A stretch of DNA of 64,000 nucleotides from Laccaria trichodermophora (taxonomy: Eukaryota > Basidiomycota > Agaricomycetes > Agaricales > Hydnangiaceae). The notes under the pieces were generated by a model, which searched no databases, had not been told where the DNA came from, and saw nothing but the letters and a program-made list of their open reading frames with translations. Positions 45,277 to 56,439 of the stretch are shown in pieces. A program made the translations under genes and the position numbers. Within the stretch, counting starts at the first letter, position 1, and the number at the start of each line of letters is the position of its first letter. The stretch spans positions 1 through 64,000 of the forward strand of contig JACTVC010000032.1 of assembly GCA_018417955.1 (NCBI GenBank). Reading direction: 5' to 3'.

Positions 45277-47288
45277 ATGCGTTTGGACTGGACTGACATG
45301 GCCCCAGAGGTCTTGCAGAAGATTCTGATCCATGCAACTGCTACTTCACCTATCGGGCCGCCAAAAGAATGGTTCAATCTGGTTCTCACTTGTTGCTATT
45401 TCAGAGATTGCTTGTCCTGCGATTCTGGCCAATTATTCAGCACCATCTTCGCCCAGAAATTCGATATCGGCGCTCCTGTCCGCCGACTTGGCGAAGCCGT
45501 CGTACGGAACAGCGCGAAGCGGGAGATGCAGCGCAGGTTCGACGCCATGGATATGTTTCGAAAGCGTCGACTCGACGATGCGTCTCTCACTGAGGCGTTC
45601 TGGATCGCCTTCTTGATGTGGGCGGACTCGGGTAGGAGTCAAAAGAACATCAAACAACTGCTCAATGCCGGCCTTCCATCATTCCTTGAGTTGTTCCTTC
45701 GAGAACGACTCTATCTTGGAGCCGATACGAACAATGGCTGGCCCTTTGCCAACGAGAGAAACTCCCTTGCTGTGGCCCTTTTGTGGCTGACGGCTTCTAC
45801 GAGTATGTTTCTGTTCATTATTTTTGCCATTCCTTCAAAAGATATATTTCTTAGCCTCGATCAACGCCGAGAGTCCAGGTGTGCGGGACAAAGTCAAAGA
45901 CCTTCTGAGTCCCTTTATTTTTGCTCCTTTCCGCGTAAGCTTATTATCTATTCCCCGTCAGTTCGTCAGTTAAATTAATGTGAAGTATCCAACTTCTTTC
46001 GAACCCGAGTATCTATTCGGGCGGACATACGATGAAGAAATGTCTAGAACGAGTACAACTGTCCACGGCCGGTATCCGCCAATTCATCATCCACCTGTCG
46101 TCGTGGAATACTTTGGAAACAACAATCGAAAGGCCCGGTTACCTTGCGCTTCATTATACGCCACACTCCTGTATTTCATTCGTGCTGAGACTCATGGATT
46201 CGATGTCGCGTCACCGCGCGAATGCCTGAGGCGTTCTCAGGTCCCCGGACATATAGCAGGCGTCTACATTGATGACATTGAAGACTTTCATAATCACTGT
46301 CACACAACCTTTGCCGATTTCCCCGCGAGAGATAATGGTGTTCAACCCAATGCCCTTAACCTTTCTTTACATGACGTTTTATGCCAGCCAAGCTACCAAC
46401 TTGGTATCTTGAGCGGCCTTTGGCGGGGTTCAACAATTGTAAGTGTTTTCACCATGAAGGTCGGTTTGTCTGAGCACCATCAGGTCCCCTTCTACACCCA
46501 TTATAATGATTGGAAATCTCAATTGAAGATGCCCTTAAATTTCCCTGCGACGGGACGAAGGCCTTTGTATCTCACACTGAAGGAGCATTATACCTCGGAC
46601 ATCAATGACGTCGTACCACAAGATGATGCAGCGAATGGCATGCAAAATGCATGGCTGCCTAAAAATTGTCATGTAACCGAAACACCGGTGAGTAAATTGC
46701 TTTGTAAACCAATAATTTTCCTCATCTGTCTTGGGAAGACGGGACTTTTTCTTTCCGACACGGGAGGCACATTTGGCACGCATTACGACACATTTCAATC
46801 TAGACAGGGTCAACGGAAGCAGGTTGTGGACGTCATTATCACTGGAAAGGTTATCTCCATCGATGACTTCCCCAGCTTCCCAGCATTGACCTGACATCGT
46901 TTCAGCTCGATGATAGACATCCAGCAGCGTGGGCACCAATAAATATCTTGGGGCGCGTCCGCCTTCGCGATGGCCTGGTAGTGATTTCCGTTGAATTTGA
47001 CCCTGTTCGTCCCAACTTTTCCATGTTTATCTCTCCATGCCCCAACGTTTTCCGTTTCAGGCATTCGGCGATTCTCATCTCCTACGGGGATATGGTGCGC
47101 CATTTTATGAACTGTTTAGACGGACCGTCTTTAACACGTACATGCCTCCAGCGACATCGTCTCAGAATCTCGTTGGAAGGTTCAAATCCCCGTCCAGTGG
47201 CTTCGAGCCCGCGGCTTGGGATGGAATTTTTAGTTTGTCCAGAGACCACGGTAATGATTTCGACTCCACAAGCGCGGCTGCATCATGA
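45277..47288 (+). CDS. F-box-like protein, paralogue 2
   Basis: The start at 45277 gives MRLDWTDMAPEVLQKILIHA, followed by WFNLVLTCCYFRDCL, the F-box-like segment, and FSTIFAQKFDIGAPVRRLGE, closely matching paralogue 3 (ARIFVFKFDVGAPIARFG). After a short intron comes INAESPGVRDKVKDLLSPFI. A later exon holds ECLRRSQVPGHIAGVYIDDI and GILSGLWRGSTI. The conserved C-terminal series is VVDVIITGK, LDDRHPAAWAPINILGRVRL, HLLRGYGAPF, LVGRFKSPSSG and WDGIFSLSRDHG, with the stop at 47288. Introns are short with GTAAGT-type donors. It is likely an SCF adaptor with unknown substrate. It is not interrupted. Confidence 0.75.
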
Positions 47289-48894
47289 TTAGACTCGCGA
47301 TTAATATTCTGTACGAAAGGTTGTTGTCCATGTTCGCCTCTACATAGACTTTCACTAAGTATTTATCATCTATGAACCCCGCGCAGTTACGATATCTAGC
47401 AATACAGCTGATTGCAAACCGATACGTAGGGCCAGTGGCAGTTGTGACGGCTGCTCCTCAGCCGGCTGTTGTTTGGCCCGGCTTCCGTCAATGGCACAAA
47501 TAAACGGCGCTGAATCGCAGGCCCAAAATTGGCCTGTCATTTCGCAGTCAGCTGTAATCACAACTAGAGGCTGACACTTAGCAGCGGCAGCAGTCACCTT
47601 GCTTGCTGACAATTCAGTTCCTGTCACTCCAGATCCCAGTGCTGCCTATCAACAAAAACTTCTGCAGTAAGAGTATCACACTGCTCGTCGCCGAACCGCT
47701 TTGTGGTTCGCTCCTCACAGGTTGACTTATTTTCAACTTGAAAATTGAACAGTATTTATGAAAATAAAAATAAAAGCCTGCCCCCTCGACCCATTGTTTA
47801 TACATGCTTGCTCGCTCGCGTGCGCATTCTGCAAGAAGCCCTATGGCAGCTGGCCCCTACGCTCATTGTTTGTATGTAATTGTCCGCTCGCGTGCGCATT
47901 CTGCAAGAACAGAGCCCTATGCAAGAGGTGTCAGATCCACAGATCGCGGCCCTCAAAGCCCTCCATGACAAAGCACAACCGGTGATTTCCGAGAGACGGC
48001 ATATCAACGGCGAAGGGTCTTCCCATCAAAAACAAAATATCTCCGCTGCAGGCACCCAGTATGATATAAGTATTCAAGAATCGTCTCGTTTTGAAGTCAA
48101 AACAACAAGTTTGAGACGGCGCATATGTATAATTAAGTACGTGAACTCATGCAAGGTGAAAGGAATTTGATTGCAAGTCCAGCCCGAAGAAGTTGCGCTA
48201 GTACTAAGTAGCTTGAACAGTCCGCAAACTTCAAAGACATCTGTAAGTATTGTGAAAATAAGATAGCGGACGATGATTTGAGGCCGTTGGTAATTGAATA
48301 CATTGAATGGGAAGTGGGTGGGGCGATGGCAATCTTGACCCTCTTGAAGAATCACCGCATTCATCGTGAATAGATGGGGGACAGAATGGCTTGACAATGG
48401 CAACACTGGCACAAGAATGGGTTTGTCGCTTGCGTGGCGCGCGTCAACGTTGAGTTGCTGACAACAGGCTTGCTTCCTCCTCATAATACGTATGCTATGG
48501 TGATTTGTTTGCGAAACTCTTCTACATAGTTCCTGCCCTTGTGATGCTCTCCCTCCCATCCAAAGTGTCGCACTGGCACTTAGAGATGCTGTTCGTATTT
48601 GCAGTAGATGTCGTCTTTGAAATTATATACATGCAACTACTCGAATATATTGAGAGTGCGTTCTATGTACATTGTCAACTTGCCATGTTTGAAATGATAT
48701 GTCGATGTACCACCAAACGCGTGAGCGAATACGTGAGAGCGCATGAAGAGAGCTCATCGCGGAGATGCCGACCTTGCCGCCCAAGTCATGCCTTGCTTAC
48801 GTGGGCTTCCCGATTTGGGGGTACCCCCCACCTACCCCACCGTGGGACCTATGGCCGCGATCGGTGGATCTGGCACCTCTTGGCCCTATGGCCC
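47289..48894. other. Gene-free stretch with minisatellite and left flank of TIR element
   Basis: No coding sequence was recognised. Two copies of the ~70-bp minisatellite unit lie at about 47775-47932. The target duplication of the following TIR element (TATGGCCC) is at 48887-48894. Confidence 0.45.
47775..47932. repeat. Minisatellite, two units of about 71 bp
   Basis: Units share CATTGTTTGTATGTAATTG-like sequence followed by CCGCTCGCGTGCGCATTCTG and CAAGAA..CCCTATGG. The same unit recurs at 50630-50790, on the far side of the TIR element. Confidence 0.7.
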
Positions 48895-50622
48895 AGGACC
48901 CCCGGCAATAGCAGAAAAGGCCTGGTCCCGATCCGGACAAAAAATGTGAATTTTAGGTCCAACAGCTGGGGGCCAATCCGGACAAAAAGCGACAAAATTC
49001 GAAACCACCCAGAGCCCAGAGCCCGGACAAGATCGACGAGATGTCAGATGCCCTAAGGCTGCTATCCGGACATAGCTGTCATGGCTGAGCGGTCTAACGG
49101 TGTCTGCTGTGTGTGACATTAATGAGCCGTGTCGGGGAAGTTGTGCGATCGAACCTAAGGTACTATCAGTGACCAGGAGTTTGAAACGATTTGACCTTTG
49201 GCTGAATTATGCCACAACCGCTACACTCCAGGCCTCCAAATTTTGTGTGGTGGTGAATGTGTATCTCATGAACATGAATATATTTTTAGTTTTTTTATTG
49301 AACAGTGGTGGAAGCTGACGGAGGCTTACCGGTCGTCAAAGTCGATTGTTTCGGGAGATTGAAATGGCTGTCACGTCCAAGTCACATCCAACTGTCAGAA
49401 TTTTGATAGGTGATGCGACTGTCAGGGTTCAAAACCACGCAGCCCAAAATCACGTCTGTCACGCTCAGCAGACAAAGAATCGAAATTCATTGGATTATAA
49501 GCGTAGTTCTTCACCTTTCTGCTCTATTTTTTGTATTTGAAGTCGCGTCGTTTACTAGTACATGCTTGTAAATTTTTAGATAGCCTAATGCAAAGGATCG
49601 GATTAGATCTTGAAAATCATTTGCATACATCACGGTTTTGATGCGCCGAAAACCACCTTTTAAAATCCTGAGCTCGTCAGACTCGGTTGTTGCGCAAAAA
49701 AGGTTGATATTCATATTTGTAAGAGTCATAATTAGTCCAGAAAAAAATACTGGAAAGCCTGTGTCAAAATTAAGAGAGGAAATCGGGGATTTCAAACTCC
49801 TGAAGCATATCAAACTCCTGGTCACTGATAGTAATGCAAATTGTGCAAGCTCTCCCACATTTTTTTTCTTGCACATTTTGCGAGCATCACTGTGGGCTGT
49901 CGTTTTGTCTCGTTGGAATAATACTTAATTTAGTCAGCTATTCCACAGACCTCACGGACTTTGGAGATAGGTCGAGAATATTTGTTTACTAAGCCCGAGG
50001 ACCTCACCGACATGATTTCTCATCTATTCTCAAATGATCTAGTAGGTCGTAGTATGTTCTCGTAGTTGCATTTTGTAGTATATAAGGCTGAAAAAATTCT
50101 TCACCATGATTATTATCATCATCCTCTGAGTTTACGACTCGCTACACAATTTTAACGGTGAGTCAGTGACATCGCCAATTGGTCAATTTCTCATTTATTT
50201 TGGACACTTCCGCAGAGCATGGAAATTAACGATGTCGACGAAATCTTTGTCGAGAAGGAATGGGTTGGGCTAGATAAGAGGTATGAATGGGCAAAACTTC
50301 CAGCCTTTTTCACCAATGCAAAGCGTGGTGGAGGAGAGGAGTCTGATGATTAGTGTACTAATGGCGATATCCAGTGTTAAAATATATTATATACCCATCT
50401 CCTATTCTCTGGGAGGCTCTCGACGTCGTTTGAGCCAGTACTGAGGCCAGATCCGCCGATCCGGACATCTTTGGGTCAAAAAATGCCCTGATTTGGGTGT
50501 CCGGACAAATTTTTGAAATGGTAGGGTAGGCCAGGTCCCATCCGGACAAATTTGACACAGAGGCGTCCGGACAAAAACCTGATTTTCGGGATCAGGCCTT
50601 TTCTGCTATTGCCGGGGGTCCT
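48895..50622. mobile_element. Non-autonomous TIR element, 1.73 kb, TSD TATGGCCC, CCGGACAAA subterminal repeats
   Basis: The ends are inverted copies that begin AGGACCCCCGGCAATAGCAG, identical for 30 bases and then with a single difference over the next seven. A perfect 8-bp duplication TATGGCCC flanks the element (48887-48894 and 50623-50630). TCCGGACAAA-type motifs cluster near both ends, at about 48918, 48974, 49022 on the left and 50460, 50498, 50540, 50567 on the right. The interior is mostly non-coding. The 8-bp duplication fits hAT or KDZ-type transposition, and no transposase is encoded. Confidence 0.8.
50219..50353 (+). other. Short coding-like exon inside the TIR element
   Basis: A 44-codon frame begins MEINDVDEIFVEKEWVGLDK and ends GGGEESDD. 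It is preceded by a plausible intron (GTGAGT donor at about 50159, CGCAG acceptor at 50215). It may be the last exon of a lost transposase. The match to any family is not established. Confidence 0.25.
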
Positions 50623-50790
50623 TATGGCCCCTACGCTCATTGTTTGTACGTGATTGTCCGCTCGCGTGCGCATTCTGCAAGAAAAGAGCCCTATGGCCCC
50701 TTTGCTCATTGTTTGTACATGATTGTCCGCTCGCGTGCGCATTCTGCAAGTCAGAACCCCATGGCCCCTATGCTCATTGTTTGTATCTGT
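50623..50790. repeat. Minisatellite, about 2.3 units of 68-69 bp
   Basis: Successive units begin near 50625, 50694 and 50762 and repeat CTCATTGTTTGTACGTGATT, CCGCTCGCGTGCGCATTCTG and CAAG..CCCTATGG. The TIR element lies against the first unit, whose TATGGCCC is the duplicated target. Confidence 0.75.
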
Positions 50791-50934
50791 TTGGTATTTA
50801 TGACAGTGGGAGACCTTGACAAGCAAGGTGACCCACGACTTACTAGTGGCCTAAACCCGGAAGATTGTTCTTGTGCCTCGTTATCAGTCCGAAAGCTGGT
50901 GTGCCCATTCCTGCTCGTACGAACAAGCCTCAGG

Positions 50935-52780
50935 ATGTCATTGTCGCTCGATACCATTCCCCAAGAGGTGCTAGAACATATTGCATTCTTCACGGCAACC
51001 CAGAGCTTTTTAGGCCCACCATCTTCCCTCATTCCTCTTCTCAACGCCAATCGAAGGATCAATACTCGATTATCCATCATCGCTAATAAATCTCTCTACG
51101 CGCGTATCTTTGTATTCAAGTTCGACGTCGGCGCGCCCATAGCTCGATTTGGTTCGGTCAGAATATCTGCTTCGGCCCTGTCACACGAGCTCCAGCGGCG
51201 ATTCGAGTTATTTCATCGCATCCGAGGACAGTCCGATGCAAAGTCTTCAGACAATTTAAATGCAACGGATGATGACGGTCTCAACGACCTGTTGCTTCAC
51301 GCGTATCTCATCATGCTGGAGAATGAGGGAAAGAACGAGCAACAGTTGAAAGATTACGCAAAGATGGGCAATTGGCTTCACGAGTTTTGGTTTAACGCAC
51401 ATGGGGCGTCGAAGTCTATCGTTCATATCCGTTCGGGAAAGTGGCCACCCAACAGCAAGACTACGGCCCTTGCAATGTGGCTTTTCTGGTTCTTGCTGAC
51501 GCCTGGTTTGTTTGCGTTGGTCGATTTTTGCGATAGTTATCAACTGTTTTTATGTAGGCGATTACAAGATTAGCGACGGGCCTGAATCGCCTATCAATAT
51601 TCTGAAGATCTACGCTTCGGCAGCGCACATAGTGAGTGATTATTGTTCTCAATCTTTACTGCATAATTCATGACTTGGTACGCAGTACAATCTAAACACG
51701 CTTCCCTGGACGGATTTTGAGGCTAAAGCTTCATCCAGCCCAACAGACAGTATCTCCTACTATCTAGATTCATTTAAATTGTCTCCCCTTCCTCTTGCAT
51801 TGCCGGCTATCCTCGCGTTTTTTGCTTTGGTGAACCCGTGCCGTTCGGTGCCCCTTCCGCCCACCGATCCGGCGATACATTACAAACCAAGTAGCGAGTG
51901 GGACTGTGAATGGAGAAGGAGTTTGATTCTTGGCCAAGGACGAGCAAACACGGATATCACAGCATGTTTTGAACCTGGAAGGTATGCGGATTCCCATCTT
52001 TATTGAACTGCTTATCAATGGAGTTGTCTCAAGCATTGAAGGAGTATGGGAAGGCTTCTTCACTGTTAGTCTTCCAAAGTTGTTTCTAGAGCGCTGTGCA
52101 CCTGACATACTCCACTTAATTCGACAGTATGCCGAATTCACTTCATACGTCGAGTTACTTCACGGAGCGCCTCCTCAGATCTTTCACAGGAGTGCCCTTG
52201 GACGACACCAACATACCTGGAAACTCCGTGAACATCATCTTGTGAACCAAGACTTTTGCTTTGCATTACCTGCCGGTGACCCTCTCAGCTCTTTCTTCCC
52301 GACCGATACCCACATCAGAGAACATCCCGATGGGCTGCTCGTTTCCGAGCCAGGACGGAAAGTACCTATTCATTATCAGCGGTCTACCCGGGGTCAGCCT
52401 GGTAGCAAGTCATCTGTTCAAGATGTTATTGTCACTGGAGAGGTAGTCCTTTGTTATCAAACTTCAAAGAGGAATCTTAACGTAACCTCCATTTCACAGG
52501 GTCACTCGGCTTGGGGTCAATTCAAAATTATCGGGAGAGTCAGGCCACATGACGGCTTTATCAGTCTTTCAAAAGCTTATGTATGTGCTCAATGCCAGTC
52601 AAACCCCATTCATAACCCTGTTTACCCCGTCAGGTCGAGGATGGTAGGGGCAGATGGCTGTACCGCGGTTATTTGGTTGGCAATGAAAATGGTAACTTCG
52701 CGGGACGCTGGAGAGATACCGTGAGTTCAATTGATAGCCCCGGCTATGAAGGATGCTTTGCGATGAGTAGGCGTCGGTGA
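50935..52780 (+). CDS. F-box-like protein, paralogue 3
   Basis: The start at 50935 gives MSLSLDTIPQEVLEHIAFFT, then LLNANRRINTRLSIIANKSL and YARIFVFKFDVGAPIARFG. A helical part with ELQRRFELFHRIRGQSDAKS follows, then a hydrophobic segment TALAMWLFWFLLTP before an intron. Later exons contain LPWTDFEAKAS, a long segment SISYYLDSFKLSPLPLALPA and, after an intron near 51982-52039, VWEGFFTVSLPKLFLERCAP. The C-terminal domain has QDVIVTGE, GHSAWGQFKIIGRVRPHDG, GRGRWLYRGYLVG, FAGRWRDTVSS and a stop at 52780. It is collinear with paralogues 1 and 2. Its promoter lies directly against minisatellite DNA (50623-50790). Confidence 0.75.
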
Positions 52781-54042
52781 AAGTTAACCTTGTATAACGA
52801 CTACATAGTTTCTGAACTTGAATTCCAGGTCTTTTGATCATGAAAAACATAGATGCACGAACTACGGTGGATCCACAGTTCATGAACGCGACTCGCGGCA
52901 ATTTTTCTAGAGATCGGTATCTAGGAGGCTTCATTTCCCTGTCATTTCCGGTTCCCATCTCCATTTCGTTAGCTGACGTCGTTGTCAGCTTCTGAAGTTC
53001 TAGGTACACAAATCTCCGTTGGCCGGCCGTGTGTCCTGTCATGTTGCAACTGTCAGCTGGACGTCTCATTGAGGCTAGCTCGGTGGTATGTCCGTGCTTA
53101 TCTCCTTGAATCTACGCTACCAATGCTATGATTCATGAATTCGGAAATCCGAATTCCGCGATGAGCAAGCACGAGGAACCAGTGCAAGCTCATTATTGGA
53201 TAAGATAACGATTGAGCGTCAGAACGAAACCAATTGTTTGTACTCATAAGTACAAACACTTATCTATGTCTCCGAATCTTAGTCTCCTTGTCCTTCAGAC
53301 TATCGTTCTGACGCGGGAAAAAGAGTCCTTTCAACCTCAGTGATTTTTCGAACCCACCCACCATCCCTCTCAGCGTCTGTATAGCTGGTTGGTTTTGCAC
53401 AGCTTCCCAGAAGCTCAGGTCTTGCCCGCCTTCTCGGATCTTATTGCTCTCATTTTAGATCTGACTCGAGCGAGCCGGGCAAGTCCTAGGCTGTGTCTAC
53501 GGATTTCTTGTATTTAAATATTTGCTATATTTAATTACTCCTTCCTCCCTATATTCTACAGGACGCTGGAGTTATCTCATATAGACATTATCATGGTGTA
53601 GCAATGGTGCACACTGCAGTGATAGGCTCCAACTCCAGACTAGACAGAAGGCGGGGAAACAGTAAACTGCGTGCCATGTGTCTACCGACAGTTTGTTCAG
53701 TGCCTAAATTATGACACCCGACATGCTCACTGGTATGGTGAACACCACTGGAATCCCCATGGATTGGAGCCAATAATTGATACGGCGATGCCCCAATTCA
53801 GTGTTCACGGATAGGCTTCAAGCTTCAAGCCCAGCCTTCGCAAGCTTTGAATCATTCTGGGTTTGATTTTTTTCCTGGGTCCACTGGCGTATCTCTGTCC
53901 AATGATCTTCGCTGGGGCAATGCCAGTGTCCAACTTAGGGCGGCAATGAAGGCATTCAGGAAACGAGAAATGGTGCAGTGATGGGAGAGTTTGGATACAT
54001 TCTAAAGAGAATCTAGTTCCGCGTCGGATCATAGTCATGTCG
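52781..54042. other. Intergenic, no gene recognised
   Basis: About 1.3 kb between the 3' ends of F-box paralogue 3 (plus) and the DUF202 gene (minus). No supported coding, RNA or repeat structure was found. Confidence 0.4.
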
Positions 54043-54685
54043 TTACTAAAAAAATAAATTCAACACGATAAGGTCACATTTTCTCAACAGATGAAAACGT
54101 ACAGGAGCATCTCGTCGCAGGATAAGTATCAGCATGCCAATTTCCACGGCAGCCACTACCGCTGAGACTTGCAGCACTATCCACCCAGCAGTAACAAACG
54201 GGCGTCCATATATCCGGGAAGTGTCTTGCCCGACCGTTTGAATCCCTTCATCCACGGACGCAGCTTCCTTACTCCTGTCCGCGAAGTCATGGGCCGAATG
54301 GCGGGCACGAAAGAATGCCAAAATAAAGAGGAGGGCACCGAGTATAGCAAATAAGAGTCCGACTAAAGAAAGGCGAGCTAGGTGTTAATGTGGATGCGCG
54401 AAATCGGAAGAGCAGACGTACTGCGATAGAAATCCCGATCAAAGAGACGAAGAATGGTTATAGCGTAGCCAAGTGCACCTATGGCCGTTCGACTGTAGGC
54501 CCCGTGGAAGGTGCGCTGTCGAGCTCGGAGCTCGACGAGTTCATTTACATCTTGGGCTACAAAGGACTGCCGTCGATGGCCTCTGTAAATGATGGTCAGA
54601 TTGAGGATGATCGATAGGCCTAGATGCGGCTCAAAGACCAGTTTTTGAGTAATTACCTGTAAGTATGGTGGGGGCCAGAGCTCAT
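54043..54685 (-). CDS. DUF202-like small membrane protein
   Basis: Membrane protein of the YidH/DUF202 type, function unknown. From MSSGPHHTYR at 54685 an intron leads to SIILNLTIIYRGHRRQSFVA, then LVELRARQRTFHGAYSRTAI and GALGYAITILRLFDRDFYR. A further intron leads to IGLLFAILGALLFILAFFRA and finally AGWIVLQVSAVVAAVEIGML. The run of ..RTFHGAYSRTAIGALGYAI.. followed by a GLLFAILGA helix is typical of fungal DUF202 proteins with three membrane spans. The stop TAA (54043-54045) seems to be formed just after a last intron with GTACGT donor. An upstream in-frame ATG at 54970 would lengthen the N-terminus but overlap exon 1 of OXA1 on the other strand, so I prefer 54685. Confidence 0.6.
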
Positions 54686-54866
54686 GGTAGGAAGAATGTC
54701 CGGCCAAGTGCCCTCATCGTCTCCTCTTGGAGGTCCGGGAATGATCCTTTCACGTAAAATCTCCGGTAATCTAACGTCGAGACCACGTGGGAATTCAATT
54801 TTTTGCCACCTGACCACCGTCCACTGCAGCAGCGCCCGAAGCAAAGCCTGCTCAGGATTATCAAAA
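54686..54866. promoter_or_regulatory. Shared divergent promoter region, DUF202 gene and OXA1
   Basis: If both preferred starts are right, only 181 bases separate the two divergent coding sequences. No TATA-like or other named element was identified, so the assignment rests on position only. Confidence 0.35.
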
Positions 54867-56257
54867 ATGGCGTTCGCCAGCAGAGTCGGACTGAGTCTAC
54901 GGAATTCGGCGTCGCATGGCTTGTCAATGAGAAGGTATGTACGTCTGTCTGCACAAGATTTTTGCTCCATTTAACCATTCTTTAGGGCATCTGGAGCTGC
55001 ACGCTGCTTTTCTTCCGTGCTCCAGGTGAGATCCAATCCGTTAATGGTTACTCGCTGTATTCACGATAGTCTTAGCATTCGAGTTCAAATAATGCGACGA
55101 GATTGCGCCATCTTGGCTCAAGGAGTTACACACAAACAACTCCCGAGAAACCTGCTGACGCTGCCGTAACAACGAACAGCGCTGTCGAAGGTGTATCTAC
55201 CTTCTCGCTGCCGGACTCACCCGTGGAAGGCGCTGGCTTCGTGTCAGATGCCGCTCCCGACCTTTCAGACACCATTGTTTCAAATGTCCTTCCGGCATTA
55301 CAATATGGAGACTTTGCTGCCCTTGGCCTGTCTTCTTGGTCTCCCATTGGACTCGTTGCGTGGACTTACGAGGTTATCAACGTTACCACTGGCCTCCCAT
55401 GGTTCTGGACTATCGTGGCAGGTTCCACCGTCTGCAGACTCTTCTGCCTTCCTTTCGCGATTAGGGCCGCACGGGCCAGTGCTCGAATGCGTGGGATTCA
55501 GCCGGAAATGACGAAGGTGAGGGAGAAGATTGGAACGGCCGCAAAAACGGGGGATCCAGTTGCCCAACAGCGAGCTACGCTCGAGATGCAAGCTCTTTAC
55601 TCGAAGGCGGGTGTGAAGATTATGAGGGACATGATTGTCCCTGCTGTTGTTCAGGTTCCGGTCGCTATTGGGATGTTCTTTGCCACCAAAAGGATGTGCG
55701 AGCTTCCAGTTGCGCAGTTGAAGGACAGTGGGTTCAGCTTGCTCCCCGACCTTACCGTTGCCGACCCCACCATGATTCTTCCTATTGCGCTTTGTGCTGT
55801 GGTCAATGTCCAGATTTCGGTGGGTATCTAGAGACTCATTTCACGTTGTGCCTAATGGAACTCCACAGCTTGGCGGGAAAGACATCAACGCGAAAGATGT
55901 ACCAGATATGGGTCACTACATGAATTGCTTCCGTGGACTCTCCGTCTTTGGCATGTTTATTATGTATACCCTTCCAAGTGTAAGCCATGGCTTGTGACAC
56001 CTTTTTCTCGTTTCTAACCTTTATCTTGCGGTCAGGGTCTTTTCGTGGCCATGCTTACAACTAGCATTCTAACCGGCATCCAATCCGTGGTTCTCCGCAA
56101 GCCGGCGGTTCGTCGAGCACTAAATATTCCGCTCATTCCAAAACACGAGGAAGGGAGAATACCACCACTCCGCGACACAGGCCGCTGGATAGTCTCTAAG
56201 ATTAAAGAGAACTTAGTGTTGGCCAAGTCCAACTCGGTACCAAGGAAGCGGCTGTAG
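54867..56257 (+). CDS. OXA1: Mitochondrial inner-membrane insertase Oxa1
   Basis: Inserts mitochondrially and some nuclear-encoded proteins into the inner membrane (YidC/Oxa1/Alb3 family). The start at 54867 gives the presequence MAFASRVGLSLRNSASHGLS. Exon 2 adds ASGAARCFSSVLQ, and exon 3, from CATTCGAGT at about 55076, continues RLRHLGSRSYTQTTP. The core has GLPWFWTIVAGSTVCRLFCL, ARASARMRGIQPEMTKVRE, KAGVKIMRDMIVPAVVQVPV and ADPTMILPIALCAVVNVQIS. The last exons give GLSVFGMFIMYTLPS and LFVAMLTTSILTGIQSVVLR. The C-terminal tail is basic (VPRKRL), suitable for ribosome contact. Five membrane spans can be placed. Intact, with all introns short. Confidence 0.93.
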
Positions 56258-56439
56258 GGATGTTTCTGGGAGCCTTTAGATGAATATTTTTATTATATCC
56301 GGTAGTAAAATAATACGGTGTACTACGTTTACATGTCGATATAGAATACATCTGAAATCTGACGTAAGCGGAAAAGCGCTACTTGCCCAGAGTGTTCTTC
56401 TCACCTCCACACGACGCCCTGTAGCCTCCATTTTCCAAA

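Noticed and set aside
45369..45657. Several overlapping frames within exon 1 of F-box paralogue 2
   Set aside because: They are alternative-frame shadows; the real frame shares residues with paralogue 3.
49076..49175. tRNA-Leu/Ser-like sequence (ATGGCTGAGCGGTCTAACGG with GCGATCGAACC)
   Set aside because: It has A- and B-box-like phrases, but the acceptor stem pairs poorly and no anticodon arm can be drawn. It is most likely a tRNA-derived relic inside the TIR element.
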